From: ATZT02 sp038145175
GTDB taxonomy: Bacteria; Actinomycetota; Actinomycetes; S36-B12; UBA5976
Direction of reading: 5' to 3'
DNA length: 64,000 nucleotides
Assembly (NCBI GenBank): GCA_038145175.1
Contig: JAYQPE010000001.1
Coordinates: 124,001-188,000 of the forward strand
The notes below the pieces were generated by a model. That model made no database searches. It worked only from the letters and a program-made list of their open reading frames with translations, and was not told where the DNA came from. Below are positions 16,784 to 25,816 of this stretch, piece by piece. Made by a program: the position numbers and the translations under genes. How positions within the stretch are numbered: the first letter of the stretch is position 1; the number at the start of each line of letters is the position of its first letter.

Positions 16784-17911
16784 ATGTCATTAGTTCGTAG
16801 AACTACTTCGTTAGTGGGTGCACTTGCAATTGCGATTTCTACTGCAATTTTAGGTGTAGCTCCAGCTAATGCTGCGACTTGCGGCGAATACAAAATCGTC
16901 TTCCAAGGAGCAATTACGGGACCATATGCACAAACCGGTATCGGAGAGTGGAATGGTGTTCGTTTAGCAATAAGAAAATATAATGCTGCAAAACCAAAAG
17001 TTAAAATTAAAGCGGCTTATATTGATACCCAAGCTTCAGGAGATCAATCTCCAGCTTTGGCTCAACAAATGGTTAACGATCCATGTGTGTTGGGAATAGT
17101 TGGAGGTATGTATTCAGGTGAAACTGCCGCTGCCCTACCTATTTACTTAGCAGCAGGATTGCCATTGATTTCTCCTTCAGCTACACGTGTTAATTTGCCA
17201 GATGTTGGTGGAGATGTTTTCCACAGAATTGTGGCAAATGATGATGTGCAAGGTCCAGGAATGGCTAAATTAGCTTTGAAAACTCCAAACGCTAAAGTTT
17301 TCGTTGTTGATGATCAATCCGCTTACGGACTTGGTTTAGCTGAAATTATTCGTAAAAAACTTGGCAAAGCCAAAGTTGGAGACGATGCAGTTACTGAAGG
17401 TACTACAAATTTCTCTTCAGTAGTTACCAAAGTAAAAAAATCCAAAGCAAATGTTGTTGTTTACGCAGGTTACTATCCAGAAGCTGCTAAATTCATCAAA
17501 CAATTACGTGACAATCCAGCAACAAAATCTGTAATTTTTGTCTCTGGTGATGGTGTTTTGGATCTTGAATACATCAAACTAGCCAAAAAGTATGCTGAAG
17601 GAACTTTAATGACTGCTCCTTCACTTGACATGGCAGCTGCAGATCCAAAATTGACTGCTGAATACAAGAAAGCTTTTGGTAGTGCACCTCGTATTTATAC
17701 TCTTGAGGCTTACAATGCAACTCTTTTCTTTTTAGAAGGAGTTAAAAAAGGTAATAAAACAAGAGCAAAATTACTGAACTTCATTAACAAATCAACAGTA
17801 AAAGGCGTTGGTTACTCAATGAAATTCACAAGTCGTGGAGAACCTTCCACTAAAAATATGTTTGCTTGGACCATTAAGAACGGTAAGATTGTTGGTCTAG
17901 GCAAAATATAA
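16784..17911 (+). CDS. livK: Branched-chain amino acid ABC transporter, substrate-binding protein
   Basis: Secreted periplasmic-binding-fold protein (family 4 type) of 375 aa that would capture Leu/Ile/Val or related amino acids for LivHMGF. It has a Sec signal peptide with RR at 5-6, a hydrophobic core and a likely ANA cleavage at about residue 30. The next Cys (33) is not in a good lipobox, so how it stays at the surface is unclear. Mature motifs include GEWNGVRLAIRKYN, GGMYSGETAAALPIY, DDQSAYGLGLA and YNATLFFLEGV. The ribosome site AAAGAGGA is strong. It is followed by a 13-pair hairpin before livH, consistent with higher expression than the membrane genes. Substrate range is inferred from family only. 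Confidence 0.92.
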   Translation: MSLVRRTTSLVGALAIAISTAILGVAPANAATCGEYKIVFQGAITGPYAQTGIGEWNGVRLAIRKYNAAKPKVKIKAAYIDTQASGDQSPALAQQMVNDPCVLGIVGGMYSGETAAALPIYLAAGLPLISPSATRVNLPDVGGDVFHRIVANDDVQGPGMAKLALKTPNAKVFVVDDQSAYGLGLAEIIRKKLGKAKVGDDAVTEGTTNFSSVVTKVKKSKANVVVYAGYYPEAAKFIKQLRDNPATKSVIFVSGDGVLDLEYIKLAKKYAEGTLMTAPSLDMAAADPKLTAEYKKAFGSAPRIYTLEAYNATLFFLEGVKKGNKTRAKLLNFINKSTVKGVGYSMKFTSRGEPSTKNMFAWTIKNGKIVGLGKI

Positions 17912-17918
17912 ATAATCC

Positions 17919-17949
17919 GCAGGTGAGGTATATTCAATACCTCACCTGC
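17919..17949 (+). terminator. Strong intercistronic hairpin between livK and livH
   Basis: Arms GCAGGTGAGGTAT (17919-17931) and ATACCTCACCTGC (17937-17949) pair perfectly over 13 bp around a 5-nt loop. No T-tract follows (AATTATTTATT), so it is probably a partial terminator or an mRNA-stabilising element that favours the livK message rather than a full stop. Confidence 0.65.
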
Positions 17950-17975
17950 AATTATTTATTTAAGAAAGGTTTCTT

Positions 17976-18926
17976 TTGGATTTTTCAATATTGGTATCAG
18001 AATTTTGGGGATTAACTTTTGATGGAATAGTTGTAGGTTCAATTTTTGCTCTTATTGCATTGGGATACACAATGGTTTATGGTGTTTTACGCCTTATTAA
18101 TTTTGCACACTCTGAAATATTTATGATGGGAACTTTTGCTTCACTTGGTGTTGTATTGCTTTTAGGATTTACAGGATTTGAAGACCCACTTCCTCTAATG
18201 TCGTTTCTAGGAATTTTTTTAATAGTCATATTAGTTGCGGGAATCGCAAGTGGAAGTGCTGCAATGCTTCTCGAAACTGTTGCTTACAGAAGATTGAGAA
18301 GAAAAAACGCCAGCAGACTTTCATCATTAATTTCGGCAATCGGAGCTTCTCTTTTTCTAACGGAAGTTTTTAGAATAATGACTCAATCGTTGGACTGGGA
18401 TTTTCCGAGATTGATTTCAAAAGATCCCATATTTACTTTTTCTACCGCAATTGTTTCTCCCGATAAATTAGTAGTTATTTTGGGGGCCGCTATATCTTTA
18501 TTCATACTGGATCGAATTATAAATAAAACTAAATTAGGGCTGGGAATTCGAGCAGTGTCGCAGGATGAAAGAACATCACTTTTAATGGGAGTTAATATTG
18601 ATCAAGTTATTAGATTTACATTTTTAATTGGCGGAGTATTAGCGGGCGTTGCTGGATCTTTTTATGTTTTATTTTACGAGTCAACTAAATTCAATGCCGG
18701 TTTCCTCATGGGAATTTCAGCGTTCACGGCCGCTGTATTAGGTGGAATTGGAAATGTCAGGGGTGCTGTAGTTGGAGCATTTACTCTTGGCTTATTTCAA
18801 CAATATTCTGCTGCAGTTTTGGGATATAATTGGAAAGATGTGATTACATACATAGTACTAGTTCTAGTACTTTTGATACGACCAACTGGTTTACTTGGTG
18901 AAGCAATGCAAAGGGCTCGAATATAG
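17976..18926 (+). CDS. livH: Branched-chain amino acid ABC transporter, permease LivH
   Basis: Inner-membrane permease of 316 aa with about eight hydrophobic helices. The N-terminus GIVVGSIFALIALGYTMVYGVLRLINFAH is diagnostic of LivH. The coupling region GLGIRAVSQDERTSLLMGVNIDQV faces the ATPases. A late GGIGNVRGAVVGAF loop is also typical. The start is TTG with AGAAAGG upstream. Its stop overlaps the livM start by 1 nt. Confidence 0.93.
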   Translation: MDFSILVSEFWGLTFDGIVVGSIFALIALGYTMVYGVLRLINFAHSEIFMMGTFASLGVVLLLGFTGFEDPLPLMSFLGIFLIVILVAGIASGSAAMLLETVAYRRLRRKNASRLSSLISAIGASLFLTEVFRIMTQSLDWDFPRLISKDPIFTFSTAIVSPDKLVVILGAAISLFILDRIINKTKLGLGIRAVSQDERTSLLMGVNIDQVIRFTFLIGGVLAGVAGSFYVLFYESTKFNAGFLMGISAFTAAVLGGIGNVRGAVVGAFTLGLFQQYSAAVLGYNWKDVITYIVLVLVLLIRPTGLLGEAMQRARI

Positions 18927-19981
18927 TGGACAGAGTTAAGTCAATTTTATTGTTTAATTTGAGGGAAAGATTTTCCGTTTGGTGGGAAAATTCATCAAGA
19001 AATCAGAGAATAGTATTTCGTGTAGTATTGATAGCTGGTTGTTATGCGCTTCCATACTTGAGAAATCCGATAATTGACACTCCACAATCCAGTTTTGATT
19101 CGATTCTTTTTTATCCATTAGTTACATTTGTAATTTTGTCAGTTGGCTTAAACATAGTAGTTGGTAAAAGTGGAATTTTAGATTTAGGTTTCGTGGCATT
19201 CTACGCAATTGGTGCCTACAGTATGGCAATCCTAGGAACTTTAACCAATTTAAATTTTTGGGAAATTCTACCAATAGGTATGGGATTGGCAATGTTGTCA
19301 GGTGTTGTTTTAGGGCTACCAGCATTAAGATTAAGAGGTGACTACTTGGCGATTATCACTTTAGGATTTGGCGAAATAGTCAGAATTGTTGCTATTAATG
19401 TTGAAATAACTGGTGGTTCGCAAGGTATTTATGGAATTCCAACTCCTCCTAAAATTTTCGGAATTGAATTTTCTGTAACAAATATACGACCCTACTATTG
19501 GCTAATGTTGACGTTTGTTCTTTTAATAATTTGGGCGTTCTTACGATTGACGGTTAGAAGGCCAGGTAGAGCCTGGGAAGCAATACGCGAAGATGAAGAC
19601 GTTGCTGAATTGATGGGTGTTCCGACTTTGAAATATAAATTATGGGCATTTATTCTCGGTGGTGCCGTAGGTGGAGCGGGTGGAGTTGTATATGCATCGC
19701 AAGTGTCAACAATTACACCAGAGTTATTCAAATTAAATGTTTCATTTTTAATTTTAGCTTGTGTTGTATTTGGAGGAATGGGTAATTTGTGGGGCGTTAT
19801 ATTAGGCGCAATATTGTTAAATTACATTCCAGAAAAAATCCGATTTTTGGCAGACACTCGCATAGTTCTTTTTGGTTTGCTTATGGTTTTAATGATGAAC
19901 TTAAGACCAAATGGGTTAGTACCGAGAATGAAGCGTGAGAAGGTTTACGATAAGAAAACTGGAAATGAAGTTTTAAGGTGA
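18926..19981 (+). CDS. livM: Branched-chain amino acid ABC transporter, permease LivM
   Basis: Second permease subunit, 351 aa. After a basic N-terminal extension with one helix, the core shows LNIVVGKSGILDLGFVAFYAIGAY, LPALRLRGDYLAIITLGFGEIVR and the ATPase-coupling GRAWEAIREDEDVAELMGV, all LivM hallmarks. It begins at GTG in the livH stop and overlaps livG by 4 nt. Confidence 0.93.
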   Translation: MDRVKSILLFNLRERFSVWWENSSRNQRIVFRVVLIAGCYALPYLRNPIIDTPQSSFDSILFYPLVTFVILSVGLNIVVGKSGILDLGFVAFYAIGAYSMAILGTLTNLNFWEILPIGMGLAMLSGVVLGLPALRLRGDYLAIITLGFGEIVRIVAINVEITGGSQGIYGIPTPPKIFGIEFSVTNIRPYYWLMLTFVLLIIWAFLRLTVRRPGRAWEAIREDEDVAELMGVPTLKYKLWAFILGGAVGGAGGVVYASQVSTITPELFKLNVSFLILACVVFGGMGNLWGVILGAILLNYIPEKIRFLADTRIVLFGLLMVLMMNLRPNGLVPRMKREKVYDKKTGNEVLR

Positions 19982-20754
19982 GCGATAGGCTTCTTGAAAT
20001 TCGAAATTTGACAATGCTATTTGGTGGAGTCACGGCTTTGTCAGAAGTGAATTTACATGTATCTGAAGGAGAAATTGCAGCATTAATTGGACCAAATGGT
20101 GCAGGTAAAACTACAGTATTCAACGTAATTACAGGTTATTATCAACCTACAAGTGGAGAAATATTTTTAAGTAACGAATCAATTGTTGGATTAAAATCTC
20201 ATAAAATTGCCCAAAAAGGCTTGTCACGCACTTTTCAAAATGTGAGATTATTTGGCGACATGACCGCGTTGGAAAATGTCATGACGGGAGCAGATTCAAA
20301 AAACAAAGTTGGATTAGTTGGCTCAATGTTTGGAATTGGTACAAGCAAGGCTGATGAAGCACGATCTCACGCTAAAGCTGCAGAGCTTTTGAATTTTATG
20401 GGGATAAGTCATCGAGCTGGACAATTAGCAAGAAATCTTCCATATGGAGACCAAAGAAGATTAGAAATTGCAAGAGCACTTGCTCTTGAGCCAAAAGTTT
20501 TATTGTTGGATGAACCAGCAGCTGGTTTTAATCCACAAGAAAAAGTTGAGCTAGGTGAGCTGATTAAGAAAATTCGAGACGCTGGTTTTGCAGTTTTACT
20601 AATTGAACATGACATGAGTTTAATTATGAAAATTTCTGATCGAGTTTCTGTTTTGGATTTCGGTCAAAAAATTGCTGAAGGTACTCCTAAAGAAATTCAA
20701 AATAATCAAAGAGTTATTGATGCATATCTAGGAGTTGCTGATCATGCATCTTGA
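19978..20754 (+). CDS. livG: Branched-chain amino acid ABC transporter, ATPase LivG
   Basis: Cytoplasmic ATPase of 258 aa. Walker A is GPNGAGKT (38-45); the signature is the LivG-type YGDQRRLEIARAL rather than LSGGQ; Walker B is VLLLDEPAAGF and the H-loop is LLIEHDMSLI. The start is GTG in a 4-nt overlap with livM. The end overlaps the start of livF. Confidence 0.95.
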   Translation: MSDRLLEIRNLTMLFGGVTALSEVNLHVSEGEIAALIGPNGAGKTTVFNVITGYYQPTSGEIFLSNESIVGLKSHKIAQKGLSRTFQNVRLFGDMTALENVMTGADSKNKVGLVGSMFGIGTSKADEARSHAKAAELLNFMGISHRAGQLARNLPYGDQRRLEIARALALEPKVLLLDEPAAGFNPQEKVELGELIKKIRDAGFAVLLIEHDMSLIMKISDRVSVLDFGQKIAEGTPKEIQNNQRVIDAYLGVADHAS

Positions 20755-21460
20755 GATTAAAGATTTAAGAGTTTCTTACGGCAAAATTGAAGCAATTAAA
20801 GGTATTTCTTTACACGTTGAAAAGGGAGAAATTGTAACTTTAGTTGGTGCAAATGGTGCTGGAAAAACAACTTTGTTGAAAACTATTTCTGGAATTTTGA
20901 AACCTTCCAAAGGTGTTATAAATTTTGAAGGAAAAGATGTGCAAACAATTGCACCTTATGATCGAGTTTTAGAAGGTCTTTGTCAAGCCCCTGAAGGTCG
21001 CGGAATTTTTCCTGGAATGACGGTTTTGGAAAATCTTGAAATGGGTAAATTTGCTCGTAAAGATTGGAAGAAAGAATTAGACGAAGATTTAGAAAAAATC
21101 TACACACTTTTTCCAAGACTAAAAGAAAGACAAAATCAAGCAGGTGGAACATTATCCGGTGGAGAGCAACAAATGCTTTCCATAGGTAGAGCATTGATGG
21201 CTCGACCAAGACTTCTTTTGCTCGACGAACCATCAATGGGTCTGGCCCCAATGTTTATTCAACAGATTTTCAAAATTATTAGAGAAATTCAACAACAAGG
21301 TGTATCAATTCTTCTAGTTGAACAAAATGCCGCTCAGGCACTAGCTTGTGCTAATCGTGCTTACATATTAGAAACTGGAAACATTGTTAAAGAAGGATCT
21401 GGCAAAGAACTTCTTAAAGATGATGCTGTAAAAAAAGCTTATCTTGGCACTGGTGCTTAA
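20744..21460 (+). CDS. livF: Branched-chain amino acid ABC transporter, ATPase LivF
   Basis: Partner ATPase of LivG, 238 aa from the chosen ATG. Walker A is GANGAGKT (35-42), signature LSGGEQQMLSIGRAL, Walker B LLLLDEPSMGLAP and H-loop LLVEQNA. I start at ATG 20744, which lies 9 nt after AGGAG (20730-20734). The upstream in-frame TTG at 20735 touches that ribosome site and would not be usable. It ends the liv operon; no strong terminator follows, only a weak AT-only hairpin at 21464-21479 that covers the next start codon. Confidence 0.95.
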   Translation: MHLEIKDLRVSYGKIEAIKGISLHVEKGEIVTLVGANGAGKTTLLKTISGILKPSKGVINFEGKDVQTIAPYDRVLEGLCQAPEGRGIFPGMTVLENLEMGKFARKDWKKELDEDLEKIYTLFPRLKERQNQAGGTLSGGEQQMLSIGRALMARPRLLLLDEPSMGLAPMFIQQIFKIIREIQQQGVSILLVEQNAAQALACANRAYILETGNIVKEGSGKELLKDDAVKKAYLGTGA

Positions 21461-21476
21461 ATTCATTTATTTGTAA

Positions 21477-21860
21477 ATGTCTAGATTTACTAGCATCGAA
21501 ATTTGCATAGATTGCAATGATTTAAATGAAATGTTTGATTTCTGGCAAAAAGTGCTTGAATATGTGCCTGGAGTAAACGATTTAGAACGATATGACAAAT
21601 CGGATAGAAAATATTTATCTTTAGTAGATCCAAATAATAAATTTGTGAAAGTCATATTGCAAAAAGTTGATGAGAAAAAAACTATTAAAGATCGAATTCA
21701 TTTAGATTTACATTGTAATGATATCGAGAAGGAAGTATCAAGATTAGAAAAAATTGGGGCAAAAAGAATTGATATTGAACCAATTAGTGAACAGGGAACT
21801 AGTTGGATTCGAATGAAAGATATTGAAGATAACGAATTTTGTGTTGTTTTATCGAATTAG
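21477..21860 (+). CDS. VOC superfamily (glyoxalase-like) protein
   Basis: 127 aa with the two-module beta-alpha-beta-beta-beta pattern of the vicinal oxygen chelate fold (Glyoxalase_6-like). Recognisable are the end-of-module segments RIHLDLHCNDIEKEVSRLEKIGAKR and WIRMKDIEDNEFCVV. Likely metal ligands are His in HLDLH and Glu in NEFCV. No substrate can be named. Its ATG sits in an AU-only stem (21464-21479) with no ribosome site. It converges on and overlaps the DUF554 gene by 12 nt. Confidence 0.8.
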   Translation: MSRFTSIEICIDCNDLNEMFDFWQKVLEYVPGVNDLERYDKSDRKYLSLVDPNNKFVKVILQKVDEKKTIKDRIHLDLHCNDIEKEVSRLEKIGAKRIDIEPISEQGTSWIRMKDIEDNEFCVVLSN

Positions 21861-22589
21861 AATAACTAAATAGACAAAGACAGGTGCAAAAAATAACGCA
21901 GGTAAGAGATTTGCTACCGGAACTTGTTTAATTTTTAGTAGTCGAAAACTAACACCTACGAGCAATAAACCTCCAGTTGCTGTAAGCGCTAAAACTTGAG
22001 CTTCATTTAAAACATCACCAAGAAAGTAACCAAGTAAAGTAAAAAGCCCTTGATAAATTCCAACTGCTAAAGCAGAAAAAGCAACACCAATTCCAAGAGA
22101 TGCAGCAAATGCAATGGAAGCAAAAAAATCCAAAGCAGACTTTAAAGCTAATTGTTCAATTCCTTTGCCCAAACCATCTGAAATTGAACCTAAAATTGCC
22201 AATGGGCCAACGACAAAAACTAAAGAGGCACTAACAAAGCCTTCCACAAAATTTCCTTTATCTGATTTAATTCTTTTTCTTAATGACTTCTTCAGATTTC
22301 GTCCCACGTTCTCGAATCGATCTTCTAATTTCCAATAGGAACCAAGAATTCCTCCCACGATTAGCGCTGCTAAAACTATCAAAACCCCAATTCCTGAACC
22401 AACAGTTTGGGTAAGTTTAGGATTTGTTATGTCTATAACTGAAAGACCAGCAATTAATAAAGTTACTAAACCAAGAGCATCAGTTACTAAATCTCTAGTT
22501 TTATTTTTTAAGCGATCACCAAGAAGAGTTCCAATTAGTGCGCCAGCAATAATTGATAAAAAATTTATAATTGTTCCTAAGCCTAACAA
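21849..22589 (-). CDS. DUF554 family integral membrane protein (YdfK/YqgA-like)
   Basis: 246 aa, mostly hydrophobic, about seven or eight transmembrane helices. The N-terminus GTIINFLSIIAGALIGTLLGDRLKNKTRD and the central FVEGFVSASLVFVVGPLAILGSISDGL are family-typical. The function of DUF554 is unknown; transport is often guessed. It starts at TTG immediately after the TAA of the thioesterase gene (TAATTG junction) with no ribosome site, so it must depend on coupling. It is convergent with the VOC gene. Confidence 0.85.
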   Translation of the reverse strand: MLGLGTIINFLSIIAGALIGTLLGDRLKNKTRDLVTDALGLVTLLIAGLSVIDITNPKLTQTVGSGIGVLIVLAALIVGGILGSYWKLEDRFENVGRNLKKSLRKRIKSDKGNFVEGFVSASLVFVVGPLAILGSISDGLGKGIEQLALKSALDFFASIAFAASLGIGVAFSALAVGIYQGLFTLLGYFLGDVLNEAQVLALTATGGLLLVGVSFRLLKIKQVPVANLLPALFFAPVFVYLVILIR

Positions 22590-23063
22590 TTATTTAGTCT
22601 TTTCTCTAAAAAATAGGCTTAATCTTGCAGTTGCAGTTTTTTCATTTTTCTCATTAAATATTTCTATGGTGTAATTTCCTGTTGATTTTCCTAAGTGATT
22701 TGCTGTAGCAATTCCTGTTACTAATCCTTCTTTGACACCTTTTAAATGTGTGACGTTTATGTCTACACCAACTGCCACTCGATCTGGATACGCTGCCACA
22801 TTTGCAGCAATTGAACCTAATGTTTCGGCAAGTATTGCATTTGCTCCACCATTTAATAACCCAAGCGGTTGCCGATTTCCTTGAACAGGCATTGTGCCAA
22901 TTGTTTTTTCAGCACTTACTGAAGTTAATTTGATTCCCATTCTTTCTGCTAATTCGCCTAATCCATATTCGTTTAAAGCATTTTTTAACTCTTCAGGACT
23001 TAAATCTGACATTTTTATGTCTTGACGTGATTTTGCCTCAGAAGCGCTATTCTGATTATTCAT
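22590..23063 (-). CDS. PaaI-like hotdog-fold thioesterase
   Basis: 157 aa with a single hotdog domain in the C-terminal 120 residues, resembling actinobacterial acyl-CoA thioesterases next to polA. Family segments are IGTMPVQGNRQPLGLLNGGANAILAET, VGVDINVTHLKG and TGIATANHLGKSTGNY. The acidic catalytic Glu (LAET) is present, but the usual HGG reads NGG here: the His is replaced by Asn. The first 20 or so residues are low-complexity, so an internal ATG (MSDLSPEEL) could be the true start. It is divergent from polA with only 24 bp between. Confidence 0.85.
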   Translation of the reverse strand: MNNQNSASEAKSRQDIKMSDLSPEELKNALNEYGLGELAERMGIKLTSVSAEKTIGTMPVQGNRQPLGLLNGGANAILAETLGSIAANVAAYPDRVAVGVDINVTHLKGVKEGLVTGIATANHLGKSTGNYTIEIFNEKNEKTATARLSLFFREKTK

Positions 23064-23073
23064 ATCAAAAGCC

Positions 23074-23079
23074 TAGGAT
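23074..23079 (+). promoter_or_regulatory. Putative -10 box of polA (leaderless)
   Basis: TAGGAT ends 8 nt before the polA ATG in a 24-bp divergent gap, so any -35 must lie inside the thioesterase gene. The same GCCTAGG core precedes pdtaR (15371). Confidence 0.35.
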
Positions 23080-23087
23080 CTGAACAT

Positions 23088-25757
23088 ATGGTCGAAAAAT
23101 TTGACCCCAAACATCTTCTATTAGTAGATGGACATTCATTAGCTTATAGAGCTTTTTATGCTCTTCCGTTAGAAAGTTTTGCAACCAGTTCTGGTCAACC
23201 AACAAATGCAGTTTATGGATTTACCTCAATGTTGTTAAATGCGATAAAAGATGAGAAACCAACTCATATCGCAATTGCCTTTGATGTCTCACGAAATACT
23301 TTTCGAAAAGAATTATTCACAGAATATAAAGCAAATAGAGCAAAAACTCCTGATGAATTTAAATCTCAATTACCTTTAATTCATCAAGTTATTAAAGCCT
23401 TAAAAATACCTGGATTACAGGTCGAAGGTTTTGAAGCCGATGACATTATTGCAACTTTGGCTAAACAAGGTGAAAAAAAAGAGATGAGAGTTTCGATTTT
23501 GACAGGGGATAGAGATACTTTCCAGTTAGTTAATAAAGACATAACTGTTTTGTATGCCAGAAAAGGAGTTAGCGATATTGCCAGAATGACACCTCAAGCA
23601 GTTTTGGATAAGTATGAATTAACACCAGAACAATATCCAGATTTTGCAGCTTTAAGAGGTGATCCTTCAGATAATTTGCCGTCTATTCCAAGTGTTGGAG
23701 AAAAAACTGCAGTTAAGTGGATAAAAGAATATGGGAATTTAAATGAATTAATTAAACATGCATCAGAGATATCAGGAAAAGTTGGTGATTCGTTAAGACA
23801 AAATTTAGAGCAAGTAAAACTTAATAGAAAAATGACTGAATTAGTTAAAGATGTCAAACTCGACAAAGATATTGACGAATTAGTAGTTCAAAATATTGAT
23901 GAAAACGAAGTAAATAAAGTATTTACTGAGTTAGAATTTAGATCTCTTAAAGAACGAGTATTAGGTAAAACTACAGGTTCAAGTACTGAAAAAACTAAAC
24001 CTTCTTTAAAGACAAAAGGTTCAAAGTACTCAAAAGATTTAATAAAATTATTTCTTGATAAAAATCAAACAGATGTAATTGCAATAGATTTAGATTTTGA
24101 AGGCCAATTTCAACAAATTACCGATTTAAGTTGGGGTCTGGCAAATGAAAATGAGTTTGTCTATTTTTCCTTCGCCGAAATAGATTCAAAGGATAAAGAG
24201 GCCTTAATTAATTGGCTTCAAAATAAAGAACGATTAAAAGTAGTTCATGGTTGTAAAGATTATTATCATGTCAGCAGATTTTTAGGTATAGAATTTACTG
24301 GGCTAGTAGATGATATTGAAATTAGTTCATATTTAGTAAATCCTGGACTTCGAAGTTATGATTTAGAAGATATATCGATAAGGGTTTTAGGTTTTACTCC
24401 AAGTCAAAGCGGTGATTCAAGTGGTCAACTTAGTTTTGATTCAGATTCAAATTTAGAGGCACTTGGATTAAGAGCCCAAGCAATATATTTGATTTCAAGA
24501 AAAATAAAAGAAAAATTAAAGGAACAAAATTTAGAAAAGTTATTCTATGAATTAGAATTACCTTTAGCAAAATTGCTATCTGAGATGGAAGATTCAGGAA
24601 TTGCTGTTGATCTGAAGAAATTAAACTCATTACAAGTTGAATTTGAAAATATTACCAATGGGTATGAAAAAGATGCTTACAAATTAGTTGGTCATGAGTT
24701 CAATTTAGCTTCTCCAAAACAATTACAAACAGTTTTGTTTGAAGAAAGAAAATTACCAAAAACCAAAAAAACTAAAACAGGTTTTACCACTGATGCAAGT
24801 GCCCTAGAGGAGTTATTAGCTAGTACAAAAGATCCACTATTGTCTTTAATTCTTAAATGGCGCGATATAACAAAATTAAAACAAGTTGCAGCTTCTTTAA
24901 TCCCACTAGTTGATAAAGAGTCAAGAATTCACACAACTTTTAATCAAACGATTACCTCAACTGGAAGACTTTCTAGCACGGAGCCAAATTTACAAAACAT
25001 TCCAATTAGAACTGATCAAGGAAAAAGAATTAGAGATTGCTTTATAAATGCTAAAAATTACGAATGTTTATTAACTGCCGACTATAGCCAAATTGAAATG
25101 AGAATTATGGCTCATTTATCAAAAGATCCAGGTTTAATTAACGCTTTTAAAACTGGTGAAGACTTACACACTTCTTCTGCCGCTTTAGTGTTTGGGGTAA
25201 AACCTAATGAAGTAAATGAGGAATTAAGACGACAAATAAAAGCAATTTCATATGGTCTGGCATATGGAATGGGTGCTTATGGATTAAGTCGATCTTTAGA
25301 TATTGAAGTAAGCGAGGCTAATAAATTAATGGAGGAATATTTTAAAAGATTTGGAGGAGTTAGAGATTATCTAGCTTCAGTTGTGGAAGACGCCAGAAAA
25401 AATGGTTACACCGAAACCATTATGGGTAGAAGAAGATATTTTCCTGATTTAACAAGTACAGATAGACAACGAAGAGATATGGCAGAACGTATGGCATTAA
25501 ATGCACCAATTCAAGGCTCTGCAGCTGACATTGTAAAAAGTGCCATGTTGAAAGTGGACAATGTTTTAAAGAAAAATAATTTGAAATCAAGAATTTTGTT
25601 ACAGGTACATGATGAACTAGTTATAGAAGTTTGGCCAGGAGAGTTAGAAAAAGTGAAAATCTTGGTCAAGGAAGAGATGGGCAAAGCTGCTGATCTATTA
25701 GTTCCATTAGATGTATCAATTGGTGTTGGTTCTTCGTGGGATGAGGCTGCACACTAG
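23088..25757 (+). CDS. polA: DNA polymerase I
   Basis: 889 aa, three domains. The N-terminal 5'-3' exonuclease is intact (VDGHSLAYRAFYAL, EGFEADDII, ILTGDRDTFQLV, LRGDPSDNLPSIPSVGEKTA). The middle 3'-5' domain is degenerate: the DxE pair is IDLDF and the YxxxD motif near the end is absent, so proofreading is unlikely, as in other actinobacterial PolA. The polymerase domain has motif A LTADYSQIEMRIMAHLS, O-helix RRQIKAISYGLAYGMGAYGL with Tyr722 at the Phe762 position of E. coli, and motif C QVHDELVIEV. It acts in Okazaki fragment processing and repair. It is followed by a small hairpin terminator. Confidence 0.97.
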   Translation: MVEKFDPKHLLLVDGHSLAYRAFYALPLESFATSSGQPTNAVYGFTSMLLNAIKDEKPTHIAIAFDVSRNTFRKELFTEYKANRAKTPDEFKSQLPLIHQVIKALKIPGLQVEGFEADDIIATLAKQGEKKEMRVSILTGDRDTFQLVNKDITVLYARKGVSDIARMTPQAVLDKYELTPEQYPDFAALRGDPSDNLPSIPSVGEKTAVKWIKEYGNLNELIKHASEISGKVGDSLRQNLEQVKLNRKMTELVKDVKLDKDIDELVVQNIDENEVNKVFTELEFRSLKERVLGKTTGSSTEKTKPSLKTKGSKYSKDLIKLFLDKNQTDVIAIDLDFEGQFQQITDLSWGLANENEFVYFSFAEIDSKDKEALINWLQNKERLKVVHGCKDYYHVSRFLGIEFTGLVDDIEISSYLVNPGLRSYDLEDISIRVLGFTPSQSGDSSGQLSFDSDSNLEALGLRAQAIYLISRKIKEKLKEQNLEKLFYELELPLAKLLSEMEDSGIAVDLKKLNSLQVEFENITNGYEKDAYKLVGHEFNLASPKQLQTVLFEERKLPKTKKTKTGFTTDASALEELLASTKDPLLSLILKWRDITKLKQVAASLIPLVDKESRIHTTFNQTITSTGRLSSTEPNLQNIPIRTDQGKRIRDCFINAKNYECLLTADYSQIEMRIMAHLSKDPGLINAFKTGEDLHTSSAALVFGVKPNEVNEELRRQIKAISYGLAYGMGAYGLSRSLDIEVSEANKLMEEYFKRFGGVRDYLASVVEDARKNGYTETIMGRRRYFPDLTSTDRQRRDMAERMALNAPIQGSAADIVKSAMLKVDNVLKKNNLKSRILLQVHDELVIEVWPGELEKVKILVKEEMGKAADLLVPLDVSIGVGSSWDEAAH

Positions 25758-25758
25758 C

Positions 25759-25777
25759 CACTTTGCAAGTGATTTTT
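25759..25777 (+). terminator. Small intrinsic terminator after polA
   Basis: Arms CACTT (25759-25763) and AAGTG (25767-25771) with loop TGC, followed by ATTTTT. It starts 2 nt after the polA stop. The stem is short, so termination may be partial. Confidence 0.45.
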
Positions 25778-25787
25778 AGTCAACAAC

Positions 25788-25816
25788 TAATCTTTATATG
25801 TCCTGGAAGGTCCAGG
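25788..25816 (+). promoter_or_regulatory. rpsA promoter region and leader hairpin
   Basis: A TAATCT box (25788-25793) predicts a start near 25800. The transcript would begin with a perfect hairpin: CCTGGA (25802-25807), loop AGG, TCCAGG (25811-25816). The start codon is 20 nt later. S1 is autoregulated at translation in other bacteria, so this hairpin is a candidate site; its GC-rich stem stands out in AT-rich DNA. Confidence 0.4.

Noticed and set aside
16437..16793. 118-codon forward frame across the upp start and liv leader
   Set aside because: It runs through upp antisense and the liv promoter; no ribosome site or family.
20916..21251. 111-codon minus-strand frame inside livF
   Set aside because: Antisense shadow of a full ABC ATPase.
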